DNA of 64,000 nt from Sulfurimonas crateris (GTDB lineage: Bacteria; Campylobacterota; Campylobacteria; Campylobacterales; Sulfurimonadaceae), in NCBI RefSeq assembly GCF_005217605.1, contig NZ_SZPX01000007.1:154208-218207 (forward strand). Direction: 5' to 3'. Position 1 is the stretch's first letter; each line of letters begins with the position of its first letter. Under the pieces are notes generated by a model. That model worked only from the letters and a program-made list of their open reading frames with translations. It ran no database searches and was not told the DNA's origin. This document shows positions 42,909 through 51,148 of this stretch, piece after piece. The position numbers and the translations under genes were made by a program.

Positions 42909-43850
42909 TTAGTTTAATTTTTCATCTACATAAGAGATAGCTTGAAGTGCGGCAACAGCACCATCACCGGCAGCACTTACTACCTGCTTTGGAGCAGCTA
43001 TACGCATATCGCCTGCTGCAAAAAGCCCCTTTACTGATGTTTTCATACTAATGTCTACAATTATTTCACCCTGTTTATTTACATCGCAAAGAAAAGTTTC
43101 ATCCTCTTGGATAAGGGTCTGATTATTTACATCGTTTCCGACAAAAACAAATACACCTGGTGCTTTTATGTCGCGAATCTCTCCGCTGCTGTTTTTAACA
43201 CGGATACCGACAACTCCCATCTCATCGCCGTAAACCTCTTCTGGAGTTGTGTTTAAAACAAGTTCTATATTCTCTGTTTTCTCAACTCTTTTAATGGTAT
43301 TTGGAGCAGAGCGAAATGTGTCGCGTCTATGGATAAGATAGACTTTAGAACATATCTTAGCAAGGTAGAGAGCCTCTTCAAGAGCTGTGTCGCCACCGCC
43401 TATAACTGCAACCTCTTTGCCTTTGTAGAAAAAACCGTCACACGTAGCACAGGTGCTCACGCCTCTTCCAAAGAGCTCGTCCTCTCCTGCAAAGCCTGCA
43501 CGTCTTGGAGATGAACCTGTACATACGATCACGCTGTGAGCCTCTGCTACAGAGCCGTCCTCTTTATGAATTTTAAAGATATCTCCATCTTTGCTTACGC
43601 GTTTAACTTCGAGCATCTCATGTTTTAGACCAAATTTTTGGCACTGCTGGGGCCACGGCATCATAAGATCCATCCCGCTAATCTCGCCTGTAACACCGGG
43701 ATAGTTCTCTATCTCAGAACTTTGTGTTATTTGACCTCCGGGCATCCCCTTTTCAAACATTACTACATTTTCTAGGCCGCCGCGTGTTGCATACAATCCA
43801 GCCGTAAGGCCGGCAGGTCCTCCGCCTATAATAGCGCAATCAAGTACCAT
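42909..43850 (-). CDS. trxB: Thioredoxin reductase
   Basis: 313 residues. The FAD-binding G-G-G-P-A-G block is near residue 9, the redox pair C-A-T-C at 134-137, the NADPH site G-G-G-D-T-A near 155 and the C-terminal FAD block F-A-A-G-D near 275. It passes electrons from NADPH to thioredoxin. The order on this strand is trxA, a thioredoxin-fold gene without CxxC, then trxB, so TrxA and its reductase are encoded together. The start at 43850 lies 12 nt after the preceding gene's stop. Confidence 0.95.
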   Translation of the reverse strand: MVLDCAIIGGGPAGLTAGLYATRGGLENVVMFEKGMPGGQITQSSEIENYPGVTGEISGMDLMMPWPQQCQKFGLKHEMLEVKRVSKDGDIFKIHKEDGSVAEAHSVIVCTGSSPRRAGFAGEDELFGRGVSTCATCDGFFYKGKEVAVIGGGDTALEEALYLAKICSKVYLIHRRDTFRSAPNTIKRVEKTENIELVLNTTPEEVYGDEMGVVGIRVKNSSGEIRDIKAPGVFVFVGNDVNNQTLIQEDETFLCDVNKQGEIIVDISMKTSVKGLFAAGDMRIAAPKQVVSAAGDGAVAALQAISYVDEKLN

Positions 43851-43862
43851 GCAAAATCCTTT

Positions 43863-44348
43863 TTATAAATCTTTTATTTGATTTGATAATCCATTCAAAT
43901 TATCCAGTTTTCGTATCATACTATCTTGTTTATAAAGAGACTCTTTTGTTTTCTTTATAAAAAAAATAGATGGTACTTCGTAGATGTTAAATCTCTGTAT
44001 AAAACTTAAAGATGTTTTTGTTCCAGACCTTAAAAAAGTCGTGTTTTTGCTCTTTTCATAAACTTCATTGTAGTAGTCTATAGCAATGATGGGATGGTTT
44101 AGGTCTATGTTTGAGAGAAGTTCTGCGGTATTGTTTAGTTTTGAGCTGTAAAAAACTACTATGTATTTATCGGCTGTAGGTTTAAAGATATCTTTTTTTT
44201 CATAAAATACCCACTCTTTAAAGTCGATAAATTTATACTCTGAGAATTTATAGTTGAAGTAAGCAAAGGCGGCAGCTATCATAGCTGCGCCGAAGAAAGA
44301 GGCAAGTAACGTAGATAGCGAAAAGAGGCTTTTACCTCTGTCTGCCAC
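43863..44348 (-). CDS. Membrane-anchored thioredoxin-fold-like protein lacking CxxC
   Basis: 161 residues with a GTG start 14 nt after trxA. A single N-terminal membrane helix (about 12-30) anchors the protein. The rest shows D-K-Y-I-V-V-F-Y-S-S-K-L where thioredoxins have a strand leading to W-C-x-x-C, and later Y-E-V-P-S-I-F-F-I-K-K, which looks like the thioredoxin cis-proline strand. There is no cysteine pair. It is thus probably a redox-inactive thioredoxin fold. Sitting between trxA and trxB suggests a role with them, but that is inference. Confidence 0.55.
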   Translation of the reverse strand: MADRGKSLFSLSTLLASFFGAAMIAAAFAYFNYKFSEYKFIDFKEWVFYEKKDIFKPTADKYIVVFYSSKLNNTAELLSNIDLNHPIIAIDYYNEVYEKSKNTTFLRSGTKTSLSFIQRFNIYEVPSIFFIKKTKESLYKQDSMIRKLDNLNGLSNQIKDL

Positions 44349-44362
44349 TGCGTACTCTTAAA

Positions 44363-44683
44363 TTACGCTAAAAGAGCGTCTAATTTTTCAGCTAGAGCAG
44401 CTTTAGATTGTGCTCCAACAACTTGACCTTCAATTTTGCCATCTTTAAAAAAGATGATTGTAGGAATAGAACGGATACCGAATTTAACAGCGATGTCTTG
44501 CTCTTCATCAGTATTTACTTTACAGATCTTAGCTTTACCGTCATAGTCATTTGCAAGCTCTTCAATTACAGGAGCGATCATACGACAAGGTCCACACCAC
44601 GGAGCCCAAAAATCCACTAAAGATACACCTTCACCCAGTGTTGCTTCAAAATCTGAGCTAGTCAATTCTATATATTTACCCAT
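44363..44683 (-). CDS. trxA: Thioredoxin
   Basis: 106 residues with the active site W-C-G-P-C (Cys30 and Cys33), the buried Asp in L-V-D-F-W-A and the cis-proline strand S-I-P-T-I-I-F-F near 74. A standard cytoplasmic thioredoxin 1, reduced by TrxB encoded two genes downstream. An extended -10 (TGTATAAT on the minus strand, hexamer at 44714-44719) and AGAAGGAAA before the ATG support its own promoter. Confidence 0.97.
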   Translation of the reverse strand: MGKYIELTSSDFEATLGEGVSLVDFWAPWCGPCRMIAPVIEELANDYDGKAKICKVNTDEEQDIAVKFGIRSIPTIIFFKDGKIEGQVVGAQSKAALAEKLDALLA

Positions 44684-44713
44684 TATAGTTTCCTTCTAAT
44701 TTTATGTTCGCAC

Positions 44714-44719
44714 ATTATA
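44714..44719 (-). promoter_or_regulatory. Extended -10 of the trxA promoter
   Basis: Minus-strand TATAAT preceded directly by TTG, giving TTGTATAAT, 31 nt before the trxA start and inside the short gap after the PHP-domain gene. Confidence 0.6.
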
Positions 44720-44757
44720 CAAGCCCAACTCTTTAAAATTGCTTTATAACAAATCTA

Positions 44758-45537
44758 TTAAAATTTTATAAAGTGTTTTTTTCTATTTCTATAAAATACG
44801 CACTCGCTGTAGCCAGCGCTTTTTGCCATTTCAATGGCTTCATCGCTATATAGACCGACTTGTTCCGGTTTATGTGCATCTGAAGCAAAAGTTATTGGGA
44901 TATTCAGTTTTTTAATCTCATTTAAGAGTGACATAGATGGATATGCTTCGCCTATCGGCTTTCTAAATCCAGCAACATTTATCTCTACGGACATGCCGGC
45001 TTCTTTGATGGCTAGAAGGGCATTTTTTGCTATCTCTTTAATATTTTTTGTCGGCATATATTTGAAAATTTTGATCAGATCAAGATGCCCTACAATATCA
45101 AAAAGTCTGCTCTTAGCCATCTCCTCTATTGCATTAAAATATTTTTGCCAGATCTCATCAATATTTTGGTCTTTATAGTTTCCGATAAACTCAGGGTTGT
45201 CAAATCCCCACTCCTCTATAAAGTGGATGGAGCCTATCAGATAATCTACATCTGCATTTAAGACTCTCTCATCCATATATCCTCTTAGATAATCCACCTC
45301 ATAACCTAGAAGTATCTCAATTTTGTCTTTATACTTCTCTTTTGCATCAAGCACACTTTTTTCATACTCTTGCATCTGAGCAAATGAAATGCGATATTTC
45401 TCATCAAAATTCATCGGAGCGTGCTCAGAAAAGCCGAAATATTTTATGCCGCACTCTATTGCCTTTTCGATATACTCGGCGATTTCACCTTCTGCGTGAT
45501 TACAAAGTTTTGTGTGGTTATGGATGTCTACTACCAT
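44758..45537 (-). CDS. PHP-domain phosphatase, histidinol-phosphatase-like
   Basis: 259 residues of the PHP superfamily. The N-terminal V-D-I-H-N-H-T gives the first metal-binding histidines, F-S-E-H-A-P near residue 37 the third, G-S-I-H-F near 102 and V-G-H-L-D near 148 further ligands, and S-D-A-H-K-P near 218 the last. This set fits a trinuclear metal phosphoesterase of the HisJ (HisK) type, which releases histidinol from its phosphate. No his gene is next to it, so other phosphoesters remain possible. It reads toward trxA. Confidence 0.78.
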   Translation of the reverse strand: MVVDIHNHTKLCNHAEGEIAEYIEKAIECGIKYFGFSEHAPMNFDEKYRISFAQMQEYEKSVLDAKEKYKDKIEILLGYEVDYLRGYMDERVLNADVDYLIGSIHFIEEWGFDNPEFIGNYKDQNIDEIWQKYFNAIEEMAKSRLFDIVGHLDLIKIFKYMPTKNIKEIAKNALLAIKEAGMSVEINVAGFRKPIGEAYPSMSLLNEIKKLNIPITFASDAHKPEQVGLYSDEAIEMAKSAGYSECVFYRNRKKHFIKF

Positions 45538-45621
45538 AGTTATTTTTCCAATATTTACATATTTTTATGATATTATAGTGATAAAATTTAAATTTAGCGA
45601 ATATGGGACGGAGAGCTTTCT

Positions 45622-46350
45622 ATGACTCAAGAAGAACTAGATGCCTTGATGAGCGGTGATATTGACGATTTAGAATCATTGGAAGATGATGATATAAGTG
45701 ATGCTTCGGTTGATGAAGATGCAGGATTTGAAGATAGTGATGAAAAAGACAACGGAGAGGATTTAAGCTCTTCAAACGATGAGAAGCCGCTAGGGTATAG
45801 TCCTGAGACAGCTCATCATTGGCCTCTTCCTGCAACAAATGAGAATAAAATGGTACATCAGCTTGACGATGTAACAAAAGAGAGCGAAGAGAAAGCCAGC
45901 GAAATTTTTGACATAATAGAAGGTATCAGTAATAATCTGCTTGAAGAGGAGAAGAGAGCCGAGGCAGTGATAGAGGTGTTAGAAAGTAACATTGAACTCT
46001 TTAAAACTTTAAGCAGTAAATTTCCAGATGTTGAAGCTTTTAAAGTTCAGCTGGAGAAAAACAACTCAGCACTCAGTAGCACAAATGAAGCGCTAGAGAC
46101 GCTTCAGTCAAGCGGTAATGCAATAATGGACGTTATGGATATCATGCAGTATCAAGACATTCACCGTCAAAAGATCGAGCGTGTTATTAATGTTATGCGC
46201 GCACTCTCTAACTATATGAACTCTCTTTTTGAGGGCAAAATAGATGATGAAAAAAGAGTCTCTTCCGCACAACATATTGTCGGAGACACTCATAACGAGC
46301 TGGCATCCAACGAAGATATAGAAGCACTTTTAGCGCAATTTGGAAGTTAA
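45622..46350 (+). CDS. cheZ: CheY-P phosphatase CheZ, epsilonproteobacterial type
   Basis: 242 residues. The C-terminal half is a long helical hairpin with the catalytic block D-I-M-Q-Y-Q-D-I-H-R-Q near 173-183, equal to the D-x-x-x-Q-D-x-x-x-Q active site of CheZ that removes phosphate from CheY. The last residues E-D-I-E-A-L-L-A-Q-F-G match the CheY-docking tail of CheZ. The N-terminus, Q-E-E-L-D-A-L-M-S-G, looks like the CheY-P-binding peptide of FliM/FliY. Residues 20-80 are acidic and probably disordered. It is the only chemotaxis gene seen in the window. It joins the U32 gene by a TAATG overlap. Confidence 0.85.
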   Translation: MTQEELDALMSGDIDDLESLEDDDISDASVDEDAGFEDSDEKDNGEDLSSSNDEKPLGYSPETAHHWPLPATNENKMVHQLDDVTKESEEKASEIFDIIEGISNNLLEEEKRAEAVIEVLESNIELFKTLSSKFPDVEAFKVQLEKNNSALSSTNEALETLQSSGNAIMDVMDIMQYQDIHRQKIERVINVMRALSNYMNSLFEGKIDDEKRVSSAQHIVGDTHNELASNEDIEALLAQFGS

Positions 46351-47642
46351 TGCAAAAAGTAGAACTATTATCCCCTGCGGGAACGTTAGAAAAATTAAAG
46401 ATCGCTATTGATTTCGGTGCAGATGCAGTTTATGGCGGAGTGAGCCACTTTTCACTTCGTATACGTTCAGGTAAAGAGTTTAGTATGGACGAGTTTGCCG
46501 AGGGGATAGAGTATGCCCACTCGCGCGGCAAAAAAGTGTACGCAACTCTAAACGGTTTTCCTTTTAACTCTCAGTTAAACCTTTTAAAAAAACATATTTT
46601 AGCTATGGCGGATCTTGGACCGGATGCTTTTATTGTGGCAACTCCGGGCGTGCTTAAACTTTGCCATGAACTTGTTCCGCATATGCCGCTTCATCTCTCT
46701 ACACAAGCCAATGTTATGAACGTTCTTGATGCAAAAGTTTACTACGATATGGGAGCAACCCGCATTATTACGGCAAGGGAGATCTCTCTTAAAGATCTCG
46801 TCGAGATCAAAAGAGAACTTCCTGATCTGGAGCTTGAGGTGTTTGTGCACGGTTCGATGTGTTTTGCATACAGCGGCAGATGTCTTATCTCAACTCTTCA
46901 AAGCGGGCGTGTTCCAAACCGCGGAAGCTGCGCGAATGACTGTAGATTTCCTTACGAGATGTATGCGGCAAATCCTGAGACGGGAACGCTATTTAAGCTC
47001 CAAGAGGATGAGGGTGTAGGCACTTACATCATGAACTCAAAAGACCTAAATCTTGCTTCACACGTTAAAGAGATATTAGACAGCGGTGCGGTCGATTCTC
47101 TCAAAGTTGAAGGGCGTACAAAAACCGCATATTACGCGGCTGTAACTGCAAAAGCCTACAGAATGGCAATAGATGACTACTACAACGGCGTAAATGACGT
47201 AGAGAAGTATCAGTATGAGCTGAACTCTCTTCAAAACCGCGGTTATACAGATGCTTATCTTATCTCAAGACCTTTTGAGAAGCATGATACACAGAGTCTT
47301 GACTTTACTATGCAGCTTGGAACGCATCAGGTAAGCGGAGTAGTAAATGAAGAGGGTACGCACTTTTTATGCAAATACAAAACCCTGCCAAATGATGAGT
47401 TGGAGATAGTCGCTCCGCTTGGCTCTCATATAGAGATAGCAGACAATGAGATAGGCACGACTTACGAGCGTGATGGAAGAGTATATATGAAGCTAAAACA
47501 GCTTTTGGCAGAAAATAAGAAAGTTTGGGATGAGGTTCACAGCGGAAATCTAAACCCGATAACACTGCCTGTAAAACTTCCGCCTTACACTTTTTTGAGA
47601 ATTCCAGCGCATCCTGATATGGGCACTTACCCAAAAGTTTGA
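46350..47642 (+). CDS. U32 family protein, tRNA hydroxylation (TrhP-like)
   Basis: 430 residues. The N-terminus E-L-L-S-P-A-G-T-L-E-K-L-K-I-A and the U32 signature E-V-F-V-H-G-S-M-C-F-A-Y-S-G-R-C-L near 165-181, followed by G-S-C-A-N-D-C-R near 191, give the cysteine set of this family, proposed to bind an Fe-S cluster. YegQ/TrhP members are needed for 5-hydroxyuridine at the tRNA wobble base; the protease label is historical. The C-terminal beta domain ends with P-A-H-P-D-M-G. Which U32 subgroup it belongs to is not certain. Confidence 0.85.
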   Translation: MQKVELLSPAGTLEKLKIAIDFGADAVYGGVSHFSLRIRSGKEFSMDEFAEGIEYAHSRGKKVYATLNGFPFNSQLNLLKKHILAMADLGPDAFIVATPGVLKLCHELVPHMPLHLSTQANVMNVLDAKVYYDMGATRIITAREISLKDLVEIKRELPDLELEVFVHGSMCFAYSGRCLISTLQSGRVPNRGSCANDCRFPYEMYAANPETGTLFKLQEDEGVGTYIMNSKDLNLASHVKEILDSGAVDSLKVEGRTKTAYYAAVTAKAYRMAIDDYYNGVNDVEKYQYELNSLQNRGYTDAYLISRPFEKHDTQSLDFTMQLGTHQVSGVVNEEGTHFLCKYKTLPNDELEIVAPLGSHIEIADNEIGTTYERDGRVYMKLKQLLAENKKVWDEVHSGNLNPITLPVKLPPYTFLRIPAHPDMGTYPKV

Positions 47643-47684
47643 TAAGCCCAGCTTATATATAAAAAATAGTTTAAAAAGCTATGC

Positions 47685-47690
47685 TATAAT
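47685..47690 (+). promoter_or_regulatory. Extended -10 of the purE promoter
   Basis: TATAAT preceded by ATGC (TGN extension), followed by CGCGC, 29 nt before the purE start. AAAAAAGGAAG provides the ribosome binding site. Confidence 0.65.
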
Positions 47691-47718
47691 CGCGCATCAA
47701 AAAAAAGGAAGATAGTAT

Positions 47719-48216
47719 ATGAAATTTGTTTCAATTGTAATAGGCAGTAAAAGTGATTACGAGATAATGAAATCTTGTTCAGACACGCTTGAGGCGTTTG
47801 GCGTGCAGTATGAAATGATAATATCTTCAGCTCATCGCTCTCCTGAGAGAACGAAAGATTATATTGCTACAGCAGAGGAAAAAGGTGCTCAGGTTTTTAT
47901 AGCGGCTGCGGGAATGGCTGCACACTTGGCAGGTGTTTTATCTTCTAAAACAGTAAAACCGATCATTGGAGTTCCTATGAGCGCATCTGCTCTTAGCGGA
48001 ATAGATGCTCTTTTATCAACGGTTCAAATGCCTGCCGGAATGCCTGTTGCTACTGTAGCTATAGGAAAAGCGGGAGCGATAAACTCTGCTTATTTGGCTA
48101 TGCAGATACTCGCACTTGACAATGAAGAGCTTGCTATCAAACTAAAAGAAGACCGCATCTCAAAGGCTAAAAAAGTAGAGATGGATTCGATGGAGATAGA
48201 GACAATTATTTCGTAA
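47719..48216 (+). CDS. purE: N5-carboxyaminoimidazole ribonucleotide mutase
   Basis: 165 residues, the length of class I PurE. It rearranges N5-CAIR to CAIR in purine synthesis. The I-G-S-K-S-D-Y block near residue 7-13, S-A-H-R-S-P-E-R near 43-50 with the catalytic histidine, A-A-A-G-M-A-A-H-L near 68-76 and P-V-A-T-V-A-I-G-K-A-G-A near 115 are all standard. PurK must lie elsewhere. The gene is followed after 21 nt by the DUF3972-like gene. Confidence 0.95.
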   Translation: MKFVSIVIGSKSDYEIMKSCSDTLEAFGVQYEMIISSAHRSPERTKDYIATAEEKGAQVFIAAAGMAAHLAGVLSSKTVKPIIGVPMSASALSGIDALLSTVQMPAGMPVATVAIGKAGAINSAYLAMQILALDNEELAIKLKEDRISKAKKVEMDSMEIETIIS

Positions 48217-48237
48217 ATTTGTAACAGGGGCACACGT

Positions 48238-48708
48238 ATGAAGTGGATGAGCGATGAAGAGTATATGGAACTTACCGGTCTTGATATATCGGCGATCGAC
48301 GATTTGGCAGACAGAGGCAAGCTTACCATAAAAGTAGAAGAGGGGGTGAGATATATCGATCCCTCAAAAGGTGCGGGGGAAGTAGTTCCCGTACAGTTAA
48401 AAGAGCTCTCTTCGCACAACACAAAAGAGATGGTAGTACAGCCCCAGTTTGTCGAGAAGACGATAGGTACCATTATCAATCTTCACGAAAAGGTGCTTGA
48501 CGCAAAAGATGAGACTCTTGCGGCAGTAAGAGTCGAGAATGAGTTCTTAAGAGAGGCGCTTGCCTCTTTGCAAGAGCTTTATGATGAAGACAGAAAAACG
48601 ATACACACGCTTCAAGAGCAGCTAAAACTTTCACAGCAAGAAGTTGAGTTTATGAGAAGAAAATATAAACTTATGTGGAATAAAGCTATCGAAGAGCATA
48701 CTACATGA
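48238..48708 (+). CDS. DUF3972-like coiled-coil protein
   Basis: 156 residues. The N-terminus, M-S-D-E-E-Y-M-E-L-T-G-L-D-I-S-A-I-D-D-L, looks like a small MerR/excisionase-style winged-helix motif, followed by an 80-110 segment of long helix rich in Glu, Leu and Gln that should form a coiled coil. It fits the DUF3972 type of protein of Campylobacterota, whose role is not known. A DNA- or protein-binding adaptor is a guess. Copy 2 of the intergenic repeat follows its stop. Confidence 0.6.
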   Translation: MKWMSDEEYMELTGLDISAIDDLADRGKLTIKVEEGVRYIDPSKGAGEVVPVQLKELSSHNTKEMVVQPQFVEKTIGTIINLHEKVLDAKDETLAAVRVENEFLREALASLQELYDEDRKTIHTLQEQLKLSQQEVEFMRRKYKLMWNKAIEEHTT

Positions 48709-48715
48709 TAGTCTA

Positions 48716-48795
48716 TAATGAGCAAAGCCCATTATAACGGCAGGGACTAAAGTCCCTACAACCCCCTAAAGCTACAAAACGAAGTTTTGAGAAAT
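48716..48795 (+). repeat. Intergenic palindromic repeat element, copy 2
   Basis: The core 48739-48775 is identical, in reverse complement, to 26106-26142 (37 of 37 nt). A 6-bp hairpin ATAATG/CATTAT stands before it (within 48716-48736) and a CAAAAC/GTTTTG hairpin (3-nt loop) follows. Relative to the surrounding genes both copies have the same orientation, after the stop of the upstream gene. Confidence 0.7.
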
Positions 48796-48811
48796 AAAAG
48801 GTTTATAAAAT

Positions 48812-49669
48812 ATGACTATTGATGAAGCCTGTGTAGGCTGTATAATTAACCAGAGCGTTAAAGTTGCAAATGCTATTCACGCCTCTTCCTCCCTTGCAGA
48901 TGAGTTAACATCTACTGTTACCAAGATGAGCGAGAGTTTTTCTTATGATGATACCCCTCCCGAAATTGCCTCCTATGTCTATGAAAAAATGGCTCAAATT
49001 GCCAATAAAACAGACCTTTATGACGAGGTAAAAGAGTTATCCACAAAAAAAGCGCTCTCTTTCGTTCCGCTTTTAAAAAAAGAGCTCTCAAATTCAAATA
49101 ATAAACTATTGACCGCCACAAAAATTGCAATAGCGGGAAATGTCATAGACCTTGCCGCAGAGGTAGAGTTTGACCTGCAAGAGGAGCTTGAGAAGATATT
49201 TCATACCGAGTTTGGATATGATGATTTCTCTGTTTTTGCACAGAAGCTAAGCAGTGCAAAGAGCGTTTTAATCGTCGGCGACAATGTCGGAGAGCATATT
49301 TTTGACTATATGCTCATCGAGACATTAAGTGAGCTCTACCCAGGCAGTAAATTTTACTATATGGTCAGAGGCAATCCGATAATAAACGACGTAACAATTA
49401 AAGAGGCTAAAGAGGCTGGATTTGAGAAGATATGCGAAGTGGTTGACAGCGGTGTGAACACTCCCGGGTTTACATATAACCGAGCAAACGACTACTCAAG
49501 AGAGCTTTTTGACAGCGTCGATATGGTTATAAGCAAAGGGATGGGAAATTATGAATGTATGAGCCCCTCACACAGAGAGGGCATCTGCTTTCTACTCAAG
49601 ATAAAGTGCGGAGTTGTCGCCGCCTCTCTAAAAAAAGAGGTCGGTGATATAGTCTGTAAAATGGATTAA
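48812..49669 (+). CDS. DUF89/ARMT1-family damage-control phosphatase-like protein
   Basis: 285 residues. C-V-G-C at residues 7-10 and a helical N-terminal region precede the metal-binding core: G-D-N-V-G-E-H-I-F-D near 157, R-G-N-P-I-I-N-D-V near 187 and S-K-G-M-G-N-Y-E near 247, which are the Asp/Asn blocks of DUF89. Members hydrolyse phosphometabolites, often damaged or over-accumulated sugar phosphates, with a divalent metal. The Cys pair is typical of the prokaryotic CxxC subgroup (AF1104/TM1154 style). It converges with the DsrE-like gene, 2 nt apart. The substrate is unknown. Confidence 0.8.
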   Translation: MTIDEACVGCIINQSVKVANAIHASSSLADELTSTVTKMSESFSYDDTPPEIASYVYEKMAQIANKTDLYDEVKELSTKKALSFVPLLKKELSNSNNKLLTATKIAIAGNVIDLAAEVEFDLQEELEKIFHTEFGYDDFSVFAQKLSSAKSVLIVGDNVGEHIFDYMLIETLSELYPGSKFYYMVRGNPIINDVTIKEAKEAGFEKICEVVDSGVNTPGFTYNRANDYSRELFDSVDMVISKGMGNYECMSPSHREGICFLLKIKCGVVAASLKKEVGDIVCKMD

Positions 49670-49671
49670 AG

Positions 49672-50118
49672 TCACTCAAACACCATCAGAGCATAACCGC
49701 TGTTTTGATAGTGTATCGTCTCTAGAAAACTGTTTGGTGATATTTTTACAGACTCTATAACATCCTCTTTTGGGATCGTATTTGCGTTTAGGCTCATGGC
49801 ACAAACGACTATCTCAACGCCTCTGTCTGCCAATTTTATAAGCTGCTTTTGAGAGAGTTCAATGGAGCTTAGATCTTTCTCATCTAGAATTATCTCATCA
49901 TAATTTTTAGAAACGATAGGAGCACACCCTCCATGAATTGTAACGGCAAACTTCGGAGTGTCTCCTTTTTCCTCGATCATATCCATAGTTCTCTCAACAA
50001 GCACCATACGGCTGGCAACATACTGCATATCGTTTGCGTTGCAGTTAAAAACAGCTTTATACTCTTCGGCCTGAATGGATGTAATGATAACTGACAATAT
50101 AAAAAATAGACGTTTCAT
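49672..50118 (-). CDS. Exported DsrE-like protein
   Basis: 148 residues. A signal peptide (about 1-17, ending I-Q-A) precedes a DsrE/YchN-like alpha/beta fold, visible as Y-K-A-V-F-N-C-N near 20, F-A-V-T-I-H-G-G-C-A-P near 57 and V-E-I-V-V-C-A-M-S-L-N near 101. Two cysteines (in H-G-G-C and V-V-C) lie where sulfur-carrying DsrE proteins often have theirs. An exported DsrE-like protein may bind sulfur in the periplasm, which would fit a sulfur-oxidising organism, but that is inference. It is divergent from glyQ. Confidence 0.72.
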   Translation of the reverse strand: MKRLFFILSVIITSIQAEEYKAVFNCNANDMQYVASRMVLVERTMDMIEEKGDTPKFAVTIHGGCAPIVSKNYDEIILDEKDLSSIELSQKQLIKLADRGVEIVVCAMSLNANTIPKEDVIESVKISPNSFLETIHYQNSGYALMVFE

Positions 50119-50231
50119 GGACTCTTCTTTTTGTTGGATTAATGTATTGTATTAGATAATTTTTAAAATAAACTAAACAAATAAAGAGTTCGTCTTATTG
50201 TTTAGAATTTTAAATTAAAGTATTGCTTTGT

Positions 50232-50237
50232 TATAAT
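50232..50237 (+). promoter_or_regulatory. Extended -10 of the glyQ promoter
   Basis: TATAAT preceded by TTTGT (TGN extension), followed by TGCGC, 27 nt before the glyQ start. Confidence 0.65.
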
Positions 50238-50263
50238 TGCGCAATTATTTATAAGAGGCTTTC

Positions 50264-51145
50264 ATGATAACTTTTAGCGAGATGTTACTAAAACTACAAG
50301 AATTCTGGATGAAGCAGGGGTGCAATATTGTTCAGCCCTACGACATCCCTGCGGGTGCGGGAACATTTCATCCGGCTACATTTTTACGCTCACTTGACTC
50401 AACTCCATGGTCGGTTGCTTATGTGGCACCATCTCGCCGCCCGACAGACGGAAGATACGGAGAGAACCCGAACCGCTTGGGGAGCTACTACCAGTTTCAA
50501 GCACTTATTAAACCGTCACCCGACAACATTCAAGAGCTTTACTTAAAATCGTTGGAGTACCTTGGACTTGATGTAAAGAACCATGATATCCGCTTTGTCG
50601 AGGACAACTGGGAGTCACCGACACTGGGCGCATGGGGACTTGGCTGGGAAGTTTGGCTAAACGGCATGGAAGTAACGCAGTTTACTTACTTTCAGCAGGT
50701 AGGCGGCATAGAGTGCTCTCCCGTCGCAGTCGAGATAACATACGGAACGGAGAGACTTGCGATGTACCTGCAGGGTGTTGATACTGTCTTTGACATTGTC
50801 TGGGGCGAGAATGAGCATGGAAAAACGCTATACCGCGATGTTCACAAAGAGGCGGAGATAGAGTTTAGCAAGTACAACTTTGAAGTAGCAGACACGGAGA
50901 TGCTCTTTGCCGAGTTTAACGCAAAAAGCGATGAGTGCCTAAAAGCGCTAGATGCAGGGCTTCCTCTTCCCGCATACGACCTATGCATGATGGCGGCAAA
51001 CACCTTTAACGTCCTGGATGCCAGAAAAGCTATAAGCCAGACTGAGAGACAAAACTACATACTAAAAATCCGCGAACTCTCACGTGGATGCGCAGAGCTT
51101 TACAAGGCTCAAGAAGAAGATAGGAACAAGAGGGTTAAGGCTTAG
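50264..51145 (+). CDS. glyQ: Glycyl-tRNA synthetase alpha subunit
   Basis: 293 residues, the normal length for GlyQ of the bacterial alpha2beta2 enzyme. It holds the class II catalytic core for glycine activation. Landmarks are [14 protein letters not shown] near 13-26, P-A-T-F-L-R near 38, the long [11 protein letters not shown] block near 60 and F-T-Y-F-Q-Q-V-G-G near 141. The beta subunit gene glyS is not next to it; a helicase gene follows after 3 nt. In Campylobacterota glyQ and glyS are often apart, so this is not a sign of damage. Confidence 0.97.
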   Translation: MITFSEMLLKLQEFWMKQGCNIVQPYDIPAGAGTFHPATFLRSLDSTPWSVAYVAPSRRPTDGRYGENPNRLGSYYQFQALIKPSPDNIQELYLKSLEYLGLDVKNHDIRFVEDNWESPTLGAWGLGWEVWLNGMEVTQFTYFQQVGGIECSPVAVEITYGTERLAMYLQGVDTVFDIVWGENEHGKTLYRDVHKEAEIEFSKYNFEVADTEMLFAEFNAKSDECLKALDAGLPLPAYDLCMMAANTFNVLDARKAISQTERQNYILKIRELSRGCAELYKAQEEDRNKRVKA

Positions 51146-51148
51146 TTT

